A stretch of 64,000 bases of DNA from Lachnoclostridium sp. An118 (lineage in GTDB: Bacteria > Bacillota > Clostridia > Lachnospirales > Lachnospiraceae). How positions within the stretch are numbered: the stretch's first letter is position 1; every line of letters begins with the position of its first letter. The stretch covers positions 62,001 to 126,000 of the forward strand of contig NZ_NFLQ01000005.1 in the NCBI RefSeq assembly GCF_002160985.1, read 5' to 3'. Below, in pieces: positions 15,989 through 24,088 of the stretch. A program made the position numbers and the translations under genes. Below the pieces are notes generated by a model. It saw only the letters and a list, made by a program, of their open reading frames with translations. It was not told the DNA's origin and did no database searches.

Positions 15989-16735
15989 ATGCTCTACTAC
16001 GACCTTCACATCCACTCCTGCCTCTCTCCCTGCGGCGACAAAGACATGACACCGGCCAACATCGCCGGCATGGCCGCCGTGAAGGGGCTGGATGTGATCG
16101 CCCTCACAGACCACAATTCCTGCCGGAACTGTCCCGCTGCCATGAGGCACGCCGAGGATCTGGGTATTACCTTGATCCCGGGCATGGAGCTGACCACCTC
16201 CGAGGAGGTCCATGTAGTTTGTCTGTTTCCCACTCTTGAGGCAGCCATGGATTTCGACCAGTATGTGTATCTCCATCTTCTTCCCGTAAAAAACCGTCCG
16301 GACATTTTCGGAGAACAGCTGATCCTGGATGAGAAGGATCAGATCACAGGCACCTTAGAGAAGCTCCTGATCAATGCTACAGACATCCCCTTCTACCGGA
16401 CAGAAGCTCTCGTGGCAGGATTCCACGGCCTCTGCTTTCCGGCCCACCTGGACAGATCCTCCACCAGCCTGTTATCCAACCTGGGCTTTATCCCCCCGGA
16501 GAGCACTTTCCGTTGCGCGGAAATCCGCAATCTCACAAAGCTGCATCAGCTAAGGAGAGACCACCCCTATCTGGAGAGCTGCCGCATCCTCTCAAATTCA
16601 GATGCCCACTATCTCTGGGACATCAGAGAGCCGGATCTGCAGATCCCCTGCGCCTCCCGCAGCATACCGGATATACTGGAGGTCCTGTCTGCGCCCCCGG
16701 CATATATCCAACATGCCGGGGATTGCAGGGATTGA
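15989..16735 (+). CDS. PHP-domain phosphoesterase
   Basis: Starting at ATG 15989 gives 248 residues beginning MLYYDLHIHS, the usual PHP N-terminus; a GTG at 15983 that overlaps the previous stop is an alternative. Metal-ligand motifs are visible: DLHIHS, the second ALTDHNS and a later NSDAHYLWDIRE. The first and second motifs are spaced as in histidinol-phosphatase and nucleoside-phosphate phosphatase PHP proteins. It closes the hydrogenase-sensor cassette. Linked PHP genes occur in other clostridial sensory hydrogenase clusters, so it may make or destroy a signalling nucleotide; that is inference. Confidence 0.82.
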   Translation: MLYYDLHIHSCLSPCGDKDMTPANIAGMAAVKGLDVIALTDHNSCRNCPAAMRHAEDLGITLIPGMELTTSEEVHVVCLFPTLEAAMDFDQYVYLHLLPVKNRPDIFGEQLILDEKDQITGTLEKLLINATDIPFYRTEALVAGFHGLCFPAHLDRSSTSLLSNLGFIPPESTFRCAEIRNLTKLHQLRRDHPYLESCRILSNSDAHYLWDIREPDLQIPCASRSIPDILEVLSAPPAYIQHAGDCRD

Positions 16736-16760
16736 CTTGCCCCTGCAGGTGTGCTATCCT
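16732..16760 (+). promoter_or_regulatory. Promoter of the cobalt transport operon
   Basis: TTGACT (16732-16737), exactly 17 bases, TATCCT (16755-16760) with TG one base before the -10. The -35 overlaps the stop codon of the PHP gene. Predicted transcription starts near 16767, just before the riboswitch. Confidence 0.65.
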
Positions 16761-16779
16761 GTGGTAAGAAAATCAGATA

Positions 16780-16980
16780 CATACAGGTGCCCTGCCATCT
16801 CACAAAAGAAACGGCAGGGATAATAGGGAAACAGGTGCAAGTCCTGTACGGTCCCGCCGCTGTAAGGAGGGAACAGTCTTTATGGTCCACTGTGTCCGGG
16901 TCATTCACACTCAGGGATATGGGAAGGCAAAGGCTGTGCGGATCTCCAAGTCAGAAGACCTGCCTGCTTGTAGGGAACTG
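16780..16980 (+). promoter_or_regulatory. Cobalamin riboswitch upstream of cbiM
   Basis: The conserved core is visible: CCTGCC / GGCAGG stem (16791 and 16813), GGGAAACAGGTGCAAGTCC (16827 onward), CCCGCCGCTGTAA (16853-16865), and the B12 box AAGTCAGAAGACCTGCC (16949-16965). Outer P1 pairs AGGT near 16784 with ACCT near 16958. The element binds adenosylcobalamin or a related corrinoid and normally lowers expression of the downstream cobalt transporter. Confidence 0.92.
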
Positions 16981-17053
16981 CCATCTGTCACGGAGTATGA
17001 TGAGAGGTATGGAAACGGAAGACAGAGCCGTCCGGTCTGCTTCTGTATTTTTG

Positions 17054-17087
17054 ATGCCCCTGTTGCGATCCCGACAGGGGCATTTAT
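17054..17087 (+). terminator. Riboswitch expression-platform hairpin
   Basis: ATGCCCCTGT (17054-17063) pairs perfectly with ACAGGGGCAT (17074-17083) and is followed by TTTAT. It lies between the riboswitch and cbiM, as expected for a ligand-induced terminator; the U tract is short. Confidence 0.65.
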
Positions 17088-17162
17088 CTGATACCGGCAC
17101 ACAGCGCCGGAGCATACATACAGATACCCACACGGTATGAAATGAAGGAGGATCAACACAAT

Positions 17163-17927
17163 ATGACAAACAAATCTATGGCACACCGCGAAAAACTGCT
17201 GGTGGCTCTCGCCGGCGTCTTCGCCCTGTCCCTTGCGGCGGCGCCGGAGGCAAACGCCATGCACATCATGGAGGGCTATCTGCCCGGGGGCTTCTGCATC
17301 GCCTGGGGCGTTTTATGCCTTCCCTTTGTGCTGGCAGGCTTTTTCTCTATCCGAAGGACCGTACAGGAAAACCGGAAGGCACTCATACTGCTGGCCATGT
17401 CCGGGGCCTTTATCTTCGTGATCTCCTCTCTGAAAATCCCCTCTGTCACCGGGAGCTGCTCCCACATGACAGGGACAGGACTTGGAGCCATCCTTTTCGG
17501 CCCCTCCTGCGTCAGCATCCTGGGCGTCATCGTCCTTCTCTTCCAGGCCATCCTGCTGGCTCACGGAGGACTGACCACCCTGGGAGCCAACACCTTCTCC
17601 ATGGCCATCGCAGGCCCCTTTCTCGCCTGGGGATTGTACGCACTCCTCAGCAGGCTGAGGGTCAACCGGAGAGTGTCCATCTTCCTGGCTGCCGCTCTGG
17701 GAGACCTCTTCACCTACTGCGTGACCAGCCTGCAGCTTGCCCTGGCCTATCCGTCCCAGCAGGGGGGAGTGGCCGCCTCCGCCCTGAAATTTCTGGGTGT
17801 CTTTGCCCCCACACAGGTGCCTCTTGCTGTCATCGAGGGAATACTCACAGTGGTCATCGTCATCGCTCTTGAGTCCTACGCACAGCCGGAGCTGAAGCTG
17901 ATCGGCTACTACAGGGAGGTAAAATAG
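17163..17927 (+). CDS. cbiM: Cobalt ECF transporter substrate-specific component CbiM
   Basis: The start is the ATG at 17163, with AAGGAGG eleven bases upstream; the ATG at 17142 precedes that site. The 254 residues begin with a cleavable-looking hydrophobic segment ending near ANA, so that processing exposes the conserved [12 protein letters not shown]-terminus. In CbiM this N-terminal Met-His-Ile-Met segment forms the metal site. About seven membrane segments follow, with the conserved [13 protein letters not shown] loop. It binds Co2+ and moves it into the cell with CbiN, CbiQ and CbiO. Confidence 0.95.
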   Translation: MTNKSMAHREKLLVALAGVFALSLAAAPEANAMHIMEGYLPGGFCIAWGVLCLPFVLAGFFSIRRTVQENRKALILLAMSGAFIFVISSLKIPSVTGSCSHMTGTGLGAILFGPSCVSILGVIVLLFQAILLAHGGLTTLGANTFSMAIAGPFLAWGLYALLSRLRVNRRVSIFLAAALGDLFTYCVTSLQLALAYPSQQGGVAASALKFLGVFAPTQVPLAVIEGILTVVIVIALESYAQPELKLIGYYREVK

Positions 17928-17928
17928 G

Positions 17929-18318
17929 ATGAAGAAGAAACATATGAGCAAAAATACAAAAACCGTGCTTATCCTGCTTGTTATCGCTGTCCTCATCGCC
18001 GTAGTCCCCCTCTTTGCACGGAAGGGAGCTTCCTTCGGCGGGTCCGACGACGCAGGCAGCGTCATGGTGGAGGAAGTCAGAGGCGCATCCTACGAGCCCT
18101 GGTCCACTCCTGTCCTGGAAAATCTTCTGGGCGGCGAGCTGCCTGGAGAGGTAGAGAGCCTCATCTTCTGCGTCCAGACCGGCATCGGCGTTGGCATCAT
18201 CGCCTTCTGCATGGGCCGCCTTGTAGAGCGGAAAAAATGGATGAAAAAATATGAGAAGGAGCAGGAAGAAACGGAAGAAGACGGAGGGATTGCAAGAGAC
18301 CATGCTGGAGATAGATAA
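17929..18318 (+). CDS. cbiN: Cobalt ECF transporter accessory membrane protein CbiN
   Basis: This 129-residue protein has two membrane helices (about 10-27 and 80-97) around an extracytoplasmic loop with YEPWSTPVLENLLGGELPGEVESLIFCVQTGIG, the CbiN signature. It starts one base after the cbiM stop, using GGAGG located inside the cbiM 3' end. CbiN assists cobalt loading of CbiM. The charged C-terminal tail is longer than usual and overlaps the start of cbiQ. Confidence 0.93.
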   Translation: MKKKHMSKNTKTVLILLVIAVLIAVVPLFARKGASFGGSDDAGSVMVEEVRGASYEPWSTPVLENLLGGELPGEVESLIFCVQTGIGVGIIAFCMGRLVERKKWMKKYEKEQEETEEDGGIARDHAGDR

Positions 18319-19102
18319 GCTCTGCTACACGTCAAAGCTGCGGTATGTGAACGCCGGGGAAAAATGTTTCTTTTCCCTGGCTTCTGTCATACTCTGCATT
18401 GTCAGCCGGTCCGTCCCGGCGGCCCTTCTCCTCCTTATCGCCTCCACGTACCTGACCGTGAGAAGGGGCGGTATTTCTGTAAAGCGCTGGCTGAGATACA
18501 TGACTCTGCCCCTTACGTTTCTGCTCCTTGGCACAGGAGCCATCCTGGTCAATATCTCCCGGACTCCCCTGGACGCCTTTGCCCTGCCTGTGGGCTCTCT
18601 CTATCTGACCGGGAGCCGGGCGGGAGTGCTGCAGGCCGCGCAGCTGATCCTGACAGCCCTCTCCAGCGTGTCCGCCCTCTTCTTCCTGTCCTTCAATACA
18701 CCCATGACAGACATACTGGGCGTGCTGAAGGCCTGCCGGCTGCCCCGCCTTCTCATTGAACTTATGATGCTCACCTACCGGTTCATTTTCCTGCTCCTGG
18801 AAAACGCCTCCGCCATGCTCCTCTCCCAGGACGCCAGGCTGGGGAACCGGGACCTGCGGACAGCCTTCAGGTCCCGGGGCATGCTGGCCTCCATGCTCTT
18901 TATACGGGCCATGAGACAGGCCGGCTCCCTCTACGATGCCATGGAGGCCCGGTGCTACGACGGACAGATCCGGGTGCTGGAGGAGCAGCGCCCGCCCAGA
19001 GGGCGGGAAATCCTCTCCATAGCAGTGTTTGAGGCAGTGCTCCTCCTGCTGGCCCTGCTTCCCTTCGCAGCCGGAGCCGCGGGAGCAGGTGCATGGCTGT
19101 AG
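18302..19102 (+). CDS. cbiQ: Cobalt ECF transporter T component CbiQ
   Basis: The start at 18302 gives 266 residues and overlaps cbiN by 17 bases; GGAGGG lies 13 bases upstream. Five to six membrane segments and the cytoplasmic coupling helix with FRSRGML and LYDAMEARCYDG are visible, the A-R-G style motifs by which EcfT-type proteins contact the ATPase. It couples ATP hydrolysis by CbiO to transport by CbiM. Confidence 0.93.
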   Translation: MLEIDKLCYTSKLRYVNAGEKCFFSLASVILCIVSRSVPAALLLLIASTYLTVRRGGISVKRWLRYMTLPLTFLLLGTGAILVNISRTPLDAFALPVGSLYLTGSRAGVLQAAQLILTALSSVSALFFLSFNTPMTDILGVLKACRLPRLLIELMMLTYRFIFLLLENASAMLLSQDARLGNRDLRTAFRSRGMLASMLFIRAMRQAGSLYDAMEARCYDGQIRVLEEQRPPRGREILSIAVFEAVLLLLALLPFAAGAAGAGAWL

Positions 19103-19118
19103 AACAGAAAGGATGACT

Positions 19119-19976
19119 ATGAACGATCTTATTCTTGAAGCGAGACATGTATCATACTCTTACGGCAGCGGGGAGACGCCCTCCTTGAAGGACCTGTCCC
19201 TGTCCATCCGCCGGGGCAGACGCACCGCGGTCATGGGCGCCAACGGCTCGGGGAAATCCACCTTTTTCCTCTGCTGCAACGGCATCCTGCGGCCGGACGA
19301 AGGTCAGATATACTACAATGGCCAGCCCCTCTCCTACCGGAAGAAGGACCTCCTCTCTCTGCGGGAGAAGGTGGGCATCGTGTTCCAGGACCCGGACATG
19401 CAGCTCTTCTGCGCCAGCGTGTACCAGGAGATTTCCTTTGGTCCTCTCAACCTGGGACTTCCCAGGGAGGAGGCCGCCAGGGAGGTGGAGGCGGTCATCC
19501 GGCGGCTGGGCATCACTCCCTTCCGCCACCGCCCCGCCCACGCCTTAAGCGGCGGTCAGAAAAAGCAGGTGGCTCTGGCGGACATCCTTGTCATGCACCC
19601 GGAGCTCCTCATCCTGGACGAGCCCTTTGCCGCCCTGGACCCCAGCCATGTCCACATCATCCGCGACATGATACGGGACCTGGAAAAGGACAGCTCCCCC
19701 TCCGGCCCCCTGACTGTCGTCATCGCCACCCACGACACGGACTTTGCCCTGGAGTGGGCAGATGAGGTCATCCTCTTCAGCGAGGGACAGGTGCTGGCCC
19801 AGGGAGCTCCCGCCTCCGTCCTGACAGACCGGGAGCTGCTGGCCCGGGCCAGCCTGGATCTACCCGGCGTTATAAAGGTCTTTGAGAGCCTGCAGGCGGC
19901 GGGACTTCTGGGGGCGGACCTTCCCGCCCCGAAGCATCTTGACCAGCTCACCGACTATATCAGACACACTGTATAA
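19119..19976 (+). CDS. cbiO: Cobalt ECF transporter ATPase CbiO
   Basis: The ATG at 19119 is preferred over 19113 because AAAGG then has six-base spacing. The 285 residues show Walker A GANGSGKST, Q-loop VFQDPDMQLF, signature LSGGQKKQVAL, Walker B LLILDEPFAALDP and the switch histidine in ATHDTDFAL. A C-terminal extension of about 50 residues is typical of ECF ATPases. It powers the cobalt transporter. Confidence 0.95.
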   Translation: MNDLILEARHVSYSYGSGETPSLKDLSLSIRRGRRTAVMGANGSGKSTFFLCCNGILRPDEGQIYYNGQPLSYRKKDLLSLREKVGIVFQDPDMQLFCASVYQEISFGPLNLGLPREEAAREVEAVIRRLGITPFRHRPAHALSGGQKKQVALADILVMHPELLILDEPFAALDPSHVHIIRDMIRDLEKDSSPSGPLTVVIATHDTDFALEWADEVILFSEGQVLAQGAPASVLTDRELLARASLDLPGVIKVFESLQAAGLLGADLPAPKHLDQLTDYIRHTV

Positions 19977-20036
19977 ATGTCAGACACACTTCGCAAAGAT
20001 CAGGTACACTTGTATAAAAACATAAGGAGAATAGAC

Positions 20037-20816
20037 ATGGAACACAGAGGACTCCTGGTTGTCAGCTTTGGCACCAGCTATCCGGAGACAAGAAAGAAAA
20101 ATATCGAACATATAGAGAGCCTTCTGTCCGCGGCCTTCCGGGACAGGACCTTCTACCACGCCTACACAAGCGGCATGATACGCAGGAAGCTGCGGGAGCG
20201 GGACCAGCTCCTCATCCCCAGCGTGAAGGAGGCAGTCCAGGCGGCTCTGGAGGACGGGGTCAGGGACCTCCTCGTCCAACCCACCCACATCATGAACGGC
20301 ATTGAGAATGACCAGATGAAGGAGGACGTGCAGAGCTTTGCGGACCAGTTTGACAGGATTTCTATCGGCGCTCCCCTCATCTCCAGCACAGAGGACCAGT
20401 TTGCAGTCATAGAGGCCCTGATGGGAGAACTTCCCTCCCTCTCAGACCAGGAGGCCCTGGTCTTTATGGGACACGGCAGCACCCACTATGCCAACACTCT
20501 CTATGCCGCCCTGGACTACGCCTTCAAGCAGGCCGGGCACCCGGGCGTGTACGTGGGCACGGTGGAGGCCTTCCCTGACGCCCGGGCCGTGCTGTCCCAG
20601 CTGAGAGAAAAGGACATCCGGCGGGTGTACCTGACGCCCTTCATGCTGGTGGCAGGGGACCACGCGTGCAACGACCTGGCCGGGGAGGACGAGGACTCCT
20701 GGGACAGCATCTTCAAAGCGGAGGGGTACGAGACCTGCTGCATTTTAAAAGGCCTGGGAGAGTACGACGGCATCTGTGACCTCTACGTCCGCCACGCCCT
20801 TCAGGCCCTTCTCTGA
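20037..20816 (+). CDS. cbiK: Sirohydrochlorin cobaltochelatase
   Basis: The ATG at 20037 has AAGGAG seven bases upstream; an earlier ATG at 19977 directly follows the cbiO stop and lacks a site. The 259 residues match anaerobic CbiK: VVSFGTSYPETR at the N-terminus, FMGHGSTHYAN with His146 and MLVAGDHACNDL with His209, the two catalytic/metal-binding histidines. It inserts Co2+ into sirohydrochlorin, the entry step of the early-cobalt pathway, so it is logically placed with the cobalt importer. No signal peptide is seen, so it acts in the cytoplasm. It ends three bases from the convergent cbiC. Confidence 0.95.
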   Translation: MEHRGLLVVSFGTSYPETRKKNIEHIESLLSAAFRDRTFYHAYTSGMIRRKLRERDQLLIPSVKEAVQAALEDGVRDLLVQPTHIMNGIENDQMKEDVQSFADQFDRISIGAPLISSTEDQFAVIEALMGELPSLSDQEALVFMGHGSTHYANTLYAALDYAFKQAGHPGVYVGTVEAFPDARAVLSQLREKDIRRVYLTPFMLVAGDHACNDLAGEDEDSWDSIFKAEGYETCCILKGLGEYDGICDLYVRHALQALL

Positions 20817-20819
20817 TTT

Positions 20820-21473
20820 CTATTTTACACCATCCCGCGCCATGTACAGGATGGCGTTGCAGATGGCGGCGGCAATATTGCTGCCGCCCTTTCTTCCTTT
20901 CGCCACGATGGATGGCACGTCTCTTTCCAGGAGCAGCTCCTTGGCTGCCACCACGTTGACAAATCCCACCGGCACGCCGATCACCAGGGCAGGGGACAGC
21001 TCCCCCGCGTCCATGAGGCTGCATATCTCCACAAGGGCGGTGGGGGCGTTCCCAACCGCCAGGATGAGGGGGCGCTCCGTCTCCCTTGAGAGGGCCGCCG
21101 CCTTCCTCATGCTGGCCACTGCCCGGGTAGTCCCCTCTCTCTTTGCGGCCTCCGCCACATCGGGGTCGGCCATGAAGCAGAGGACCTCCCCGCCGAAGGA
21201 GGCAAGGGTCTTCTTGCTGACTCCAGCCTTTCCCATATTTGTGTCCGTGACGATGAGGGCTCCGGACCGGATGGCCTCCAGCGCCTTTCTCACAGCCCCC
21301 GGGGAGAAGACCAGATTGTCCGCATAATCGAAATCCGCACTTGTGTGGATGCATCTCTTTATGACAGGCTCCTCCAGGGGGTCAAAGGTCCTGTCCCCCA
21401 GTTCCTGGGTGATGATCTCAAAGCTCCTTTTCTCAATGTCTCCCGGCAGCACCTGCTCCAGCTTCTCTGTCAT
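20820..21473 (-). CDS. cbiC: Cobalt-precorrin-8 methylmutase
   Basis: This 217-residue CbiC/CobH protein has catalytic His43 in the RCIHTSADFDY motif, DTNMGKAG and the C-terminal VIGVPVGFVNVVAAKE and GRKGGSNIAAAICNA blocks. It moves the C-11 methyl group to C-12 to form cobyrinate. It is the last gene of the long minus-strand cobalamin operon, 30 bases after cobQ, and is met head-on by cbiK. Confidence 0.94.
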   Translation of the reverse strand: MTEKLEQVLPGDIEKRSFEIITQELGDRTFDPLEEPVIKRCIHTSADFDYADNLVFSPGAVRKALEAIRSGALIVTDTNMGKAGVSKKTLASFGGEVLCFMADPDVAEAAKREGTTRAVASMRKAAALSRETERPLILAVGNAPTALVEICSLMDAGELSPALVIGVPVGFVNVVAAKELLLERDVPSIVAKGRKGGSNIAAAICNAILYMARDGVK

Positions 21474-21503
21474 AGCTCTTCTGTCTCCTTCTCTGTGTAT
21501 TCA

Positions 21504-23015
21504 CTACAGCCCCTCACCGATGATACGGTACACCGCCTCCATATCGAGAGAGGCCCGCAGCTCTTTTGCCAGCAGTCTGTACTGGCTCTCCTTATAGGTC
21601 CTGAAATCTGTTCCTTCCCCCACAGCCTCCAGGGTGATGCCCTTCGCTGCCGCCAGCTTCTCAAGGATGGCATCGGACATCTCCCGGCTGTCAAAGATGC
21701 CGTGGATGTAGGTCCCAGCCGCATTGCCACGGCAGATGCCCAGGACCCGGTCCCCCCTTCTGGCCATGACCTGCACCTCCGCCAGCTCTGGCGAGGTCTC
21801 TGTATCTCCCATATGGATCTCATATCCCTCGTAGCTTCGCCCGGAGAGCGCTTTCCAGAAGCCCTCCAGCTGCTCCGTCTGCCCCTCCGTCCGGGTGGTC
21901 ACCTTGGAGCGTCCAAAGACGGTCCGCATCGGAAGGAGCCCCATCCCCCGCATGGAGCCGCCGGCTTCCACTCCGCAGGGATCCTCGAGCTCCTCCCCCA
22001 TCATCTGGTAACCGCCGCAGATGCCAAAGACAGGCACCCCCTTTCCGGCCAGCTTCAGGATGGAGGCCTCCAGTCCGGACATCCGCAGCCACCGCAGGTC
22101 CTCCATGGTATTCTTACTCCCGGGCAGGATGACAAGGTCCGGCTCCTTCAGCTGCCGCGCGCCGGAAACGTAGCGGACACCGGCACAGGGCCGGCTCTCC
22201 AGAGGCGCCATGTCTGTGTAGTTGGAAATCCTGGGGAGCCGGATGACGGCAATATCCAGAATCCCGGGCTTTGCTTTTTCCCCGTCCTCCCGCAGCCTCT
22301 CGGAAATGCTGTCCTCCTCCTCGATATCCGCCTGTATCATAGGCACAACGCCCACCACCGGGATGCGGGTCTTCTCCTCCAGCATGGCAATGCCCGGCTC
22401 CAGGATGGTCTTGTCCCCCCGGAATTTGTTGATGACAAGCCCTTTGATACGGGCTCTCTCCTCCTCTTCCAGAAGGGCGGCCGTGCCGTAGAGCTGAGCA
22501 AAGACGCCCCCTCTGTCAATGTCTCCGGCCAAAAGCACGGGAGCCTCCAGCATCCGGGCCAGGCCCATGTTCACAATGTCATTTTCCTTCAGGTTGATCT
22601 CTGCCGGGCTGCCGGCACCTTCCACCACGATGACATCGTACTGGTCAGCCAGCTTCCGGTACGCCTCCAGGATGACCGGGACCAGCTCCCTTTTGTAGGC
22701 AAAATACTCCCGGGCGCTCATGTTTCCCAGCACCTTCCCCATGACGATGACCTGGGAGCCTGTGTCCGTGGTGGGCTTTAGGAGGATCGGGTTCATAAGG
22801 ACAGAGGGCTCTGTCCCGGCGGCCTCCGCCTGGACTACCTGGGCTCTCCCCATCTCCAGCCCCTCCGCCGTGATGTAGGAGTTGAGGGCCATATTCTGGG
22901 ACTTGAAGGGGGCGACGCGCAGCCCGTCCTCCTTCAGTATCCGGCACAGCCCCGCTGTGAGGAGGCTCTTGCCTGCCCCGGACATGGTCCCCTGTATCAT
23001 GATCACTTTTGCCAT
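21504..23015 (-). CDS. cobQ: Cobyric acid synthase
   Basis: The start is the ATG at 23015 (AGAGGAAG upstream), giving 502 residues; it overlaps cobD by 13 bases. The N-terminal dethiobiotin-synthetase-like ATPase has MIQGTMSGAGKSLLTAGLCR (P-loop) and PFKSQNMALNSY. The glutamine amidotransferase half carries the nucleophile in FGICGGYQMMG and histidine in YIHGIFDS. It amidates cobyrinate side chains b, d, e and g using glutamine and ATP (CbiP/CobQ). Confidence 0.94.
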   Translation of the reverse strand: MAKVIMIQGTMSGAGKSLLTAGLCRILKEDGLRVAPFKSQNMALNSYITAEGLEMGRAQVVQAEAAGTEPSVLMNPILLKPTTDTGSQVIVMGKVLGNMSAREYFAYKRELVPVILEAYRKLADQYDVIVVEGAGSPAEINLKENDIVNMGLARMLEAPVLLAGDIDRGGVFAQLYGTAALLEEEERARIKGLVINKFRGDKTILEPGIAMLEEKTRIPVVGVVPMIQADIEEEDSISERLREDGEKAKPGILDIAVIRLPRISNYTDMAPLESRPCAGVRYVSGARQLKEPDLVILPGSKNTMEDLRWLRMSGLEASILKLAGKGVPVFGICGGYQMMGEELEDPCGVEAGGSMRGMGLLPMRTVFGRSKVTTRTEGQTEQLEGFWKALSGRSYEGYEIHMGDTETSPELAEVQVMARRGDRVLGICRGNAAGTYIHGIFDSREMSDAILEKLAAAKGITLEAVGEGTDFRTYKESQYRLLAKELRASLDMEAVYRIIGEGL

Positions 23016-24070
23016 CTGTCCATCTTCCTCTCTTTCATGATTTCCCGGAGGACCTCCAGGAGGACCAGGTTCTCCTCCCTGGTCCTTACGCCAATCCGCC
23101 ATGTCCCCGCCCAAAGGCCGGGAAAGCTGGCGCCGTCCCGGATATAGATTCCCTCCTTAAGGCAGGCCTCCTGCAGGTCCTCCGGCCCCTCAAACAGGAG
23201 AAAGGTGGTGTCGGAGGGCCAGACGCGAAAGCCCAGCTTTCGGAGCTGTCCGGACAGCCACTCCCGCTCTTCCAGAAGGAGGTCGGCTGACTTTCGGGCA
23301 AATTCCTGCTCCTCCAGGGCCGCGCAGCCTGCCATCTGGGCCGGCCAGGACACGTTCCAGGGGGGCAGCATCCGGCGGATGCTCTCCGCCGTCTCCTCCC
23401 CGCCTGCTGCCAGCCATCCAAGCCGCAGCCCGGGCATGGCATACATCTTCGTGAAGGCCCGCAGCACAAGGAGCTCCGGGCAGTCTCCCTGGAGCGCCAG
23501 GGCGGAGGCCGCCTCCCCCTCCCGGGTCAGGTCCAGGAAGCACTCATCCACCACCAGGGTGATCTTCCTCTCATGGCAGACATGGGCCAGCCCCTTTAAT
23601 ATCTCTGCCGGGGCAAGCCTGCCGGTGGGATTGTTTGGATGACAGAGAAAAAGCATCTCAAGCCCCGGCTCCTCCCCGGCCCTGCGGACCAGCTCCCGGG
23701 TCGCCAGCCAGTCGTTCTCTCCCCGCAGATAAAACCGCTCCACCTGGCAGCCCCGGGCCAGGAGGGCTCCCTCGTACTCCCCGAAGGAGGGAGCGCATAC
23801 GAGAGCCTTCCCCGGCTGCAGGGCCGCCGTGATCCCCCAGATAAGCTCCGCCGCCCCGCTGCCGGCCACGATCCGCTCCGCCGGTATGCAAAAGGCGTCA
23901 GAGAGGGCCTGCCTGAGCTCCCTCTGCCGGGGATCCGGGTAGCGGAAGGACTCCTCCACTCCCCGGACGGCCGCTCTTTTGACCGCCTCCGGCATGCCGA
24001 AAGGATTTACATTGACAGAAAAGTCGATCCGTATGTCTTTGTCGTAAATATTTCCGCCGTGGTCTTCCAT
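23003..24070 (-). CDS. cobD: L-threonine-O-3-phosphate decarboxylase
   Basis: The ATG at 24070 gives the family N-terminus MEDHGGNIYDKDI with a GAGGTG site; an ATG three codons earlier is less likely. The 355-residue fold type I PLP enzyme shows CHPNNPTGRL, DECFLDL and the PLP lysine in LRAFTKMYAMPGLRLGW. It looks like histidinol-phosphate aminotransferase, but the context makes it CobD, which produces (R)-1-aminopropan-2-yl phosphate for the nucleotide loop. Its product is attached by the adjacent CbiB. Confidence 0.92.
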   Translation of the reverse strand: MEDHGGNIYDKDIRIDFSVNVNPFGMPEAVKRAAVRGVEESFRYPDPRQRELRQALSDAFCIPAERIVAGSGAAELIWGITAALQPGKALVCAPSFGEYEGALLARGCQVERFYLRGENDWLATRELVRRAGEEPGLEMLFLCHPNNPTGRLAPAEILKGLAHVCHERKITLVVDECFLDLTREGEAASALALQGDCPELLVLRAFTKMYAMPGLRLGWLAAGGEETAESIRRMLPPWNVSWPAQMAGCAALEEQEFARKSADLLLEEREWLSGQLRKLGFRVWPSDTTFLLFEGPEDLQEACLKEGIYIRDGASFPGLWAGTWRIGVRTREENLVLLEVLREIMKERKMDRWQK

Positions 24071-24088
24071 CTCATCCACCTCAGTCTT

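Noticed and set aside
16751-17140. 129-codon ORF across the cobalamin riboswitch
   Set aside because: It runs through conserved riboswitch elements and the hairpin, with no ribosome binding site.
21345-22781. Very long plus-strand open frame opposite cobQ and cbiC
   Set aside because: It mirrors genes with clear family motifs on the other strand; high-GC third positions produce long antisense frames. Similar frames at 23639-25048, 28353-29345, 34284-35882, 39909-40985 and 58832-60040 were rejected for the same reason.
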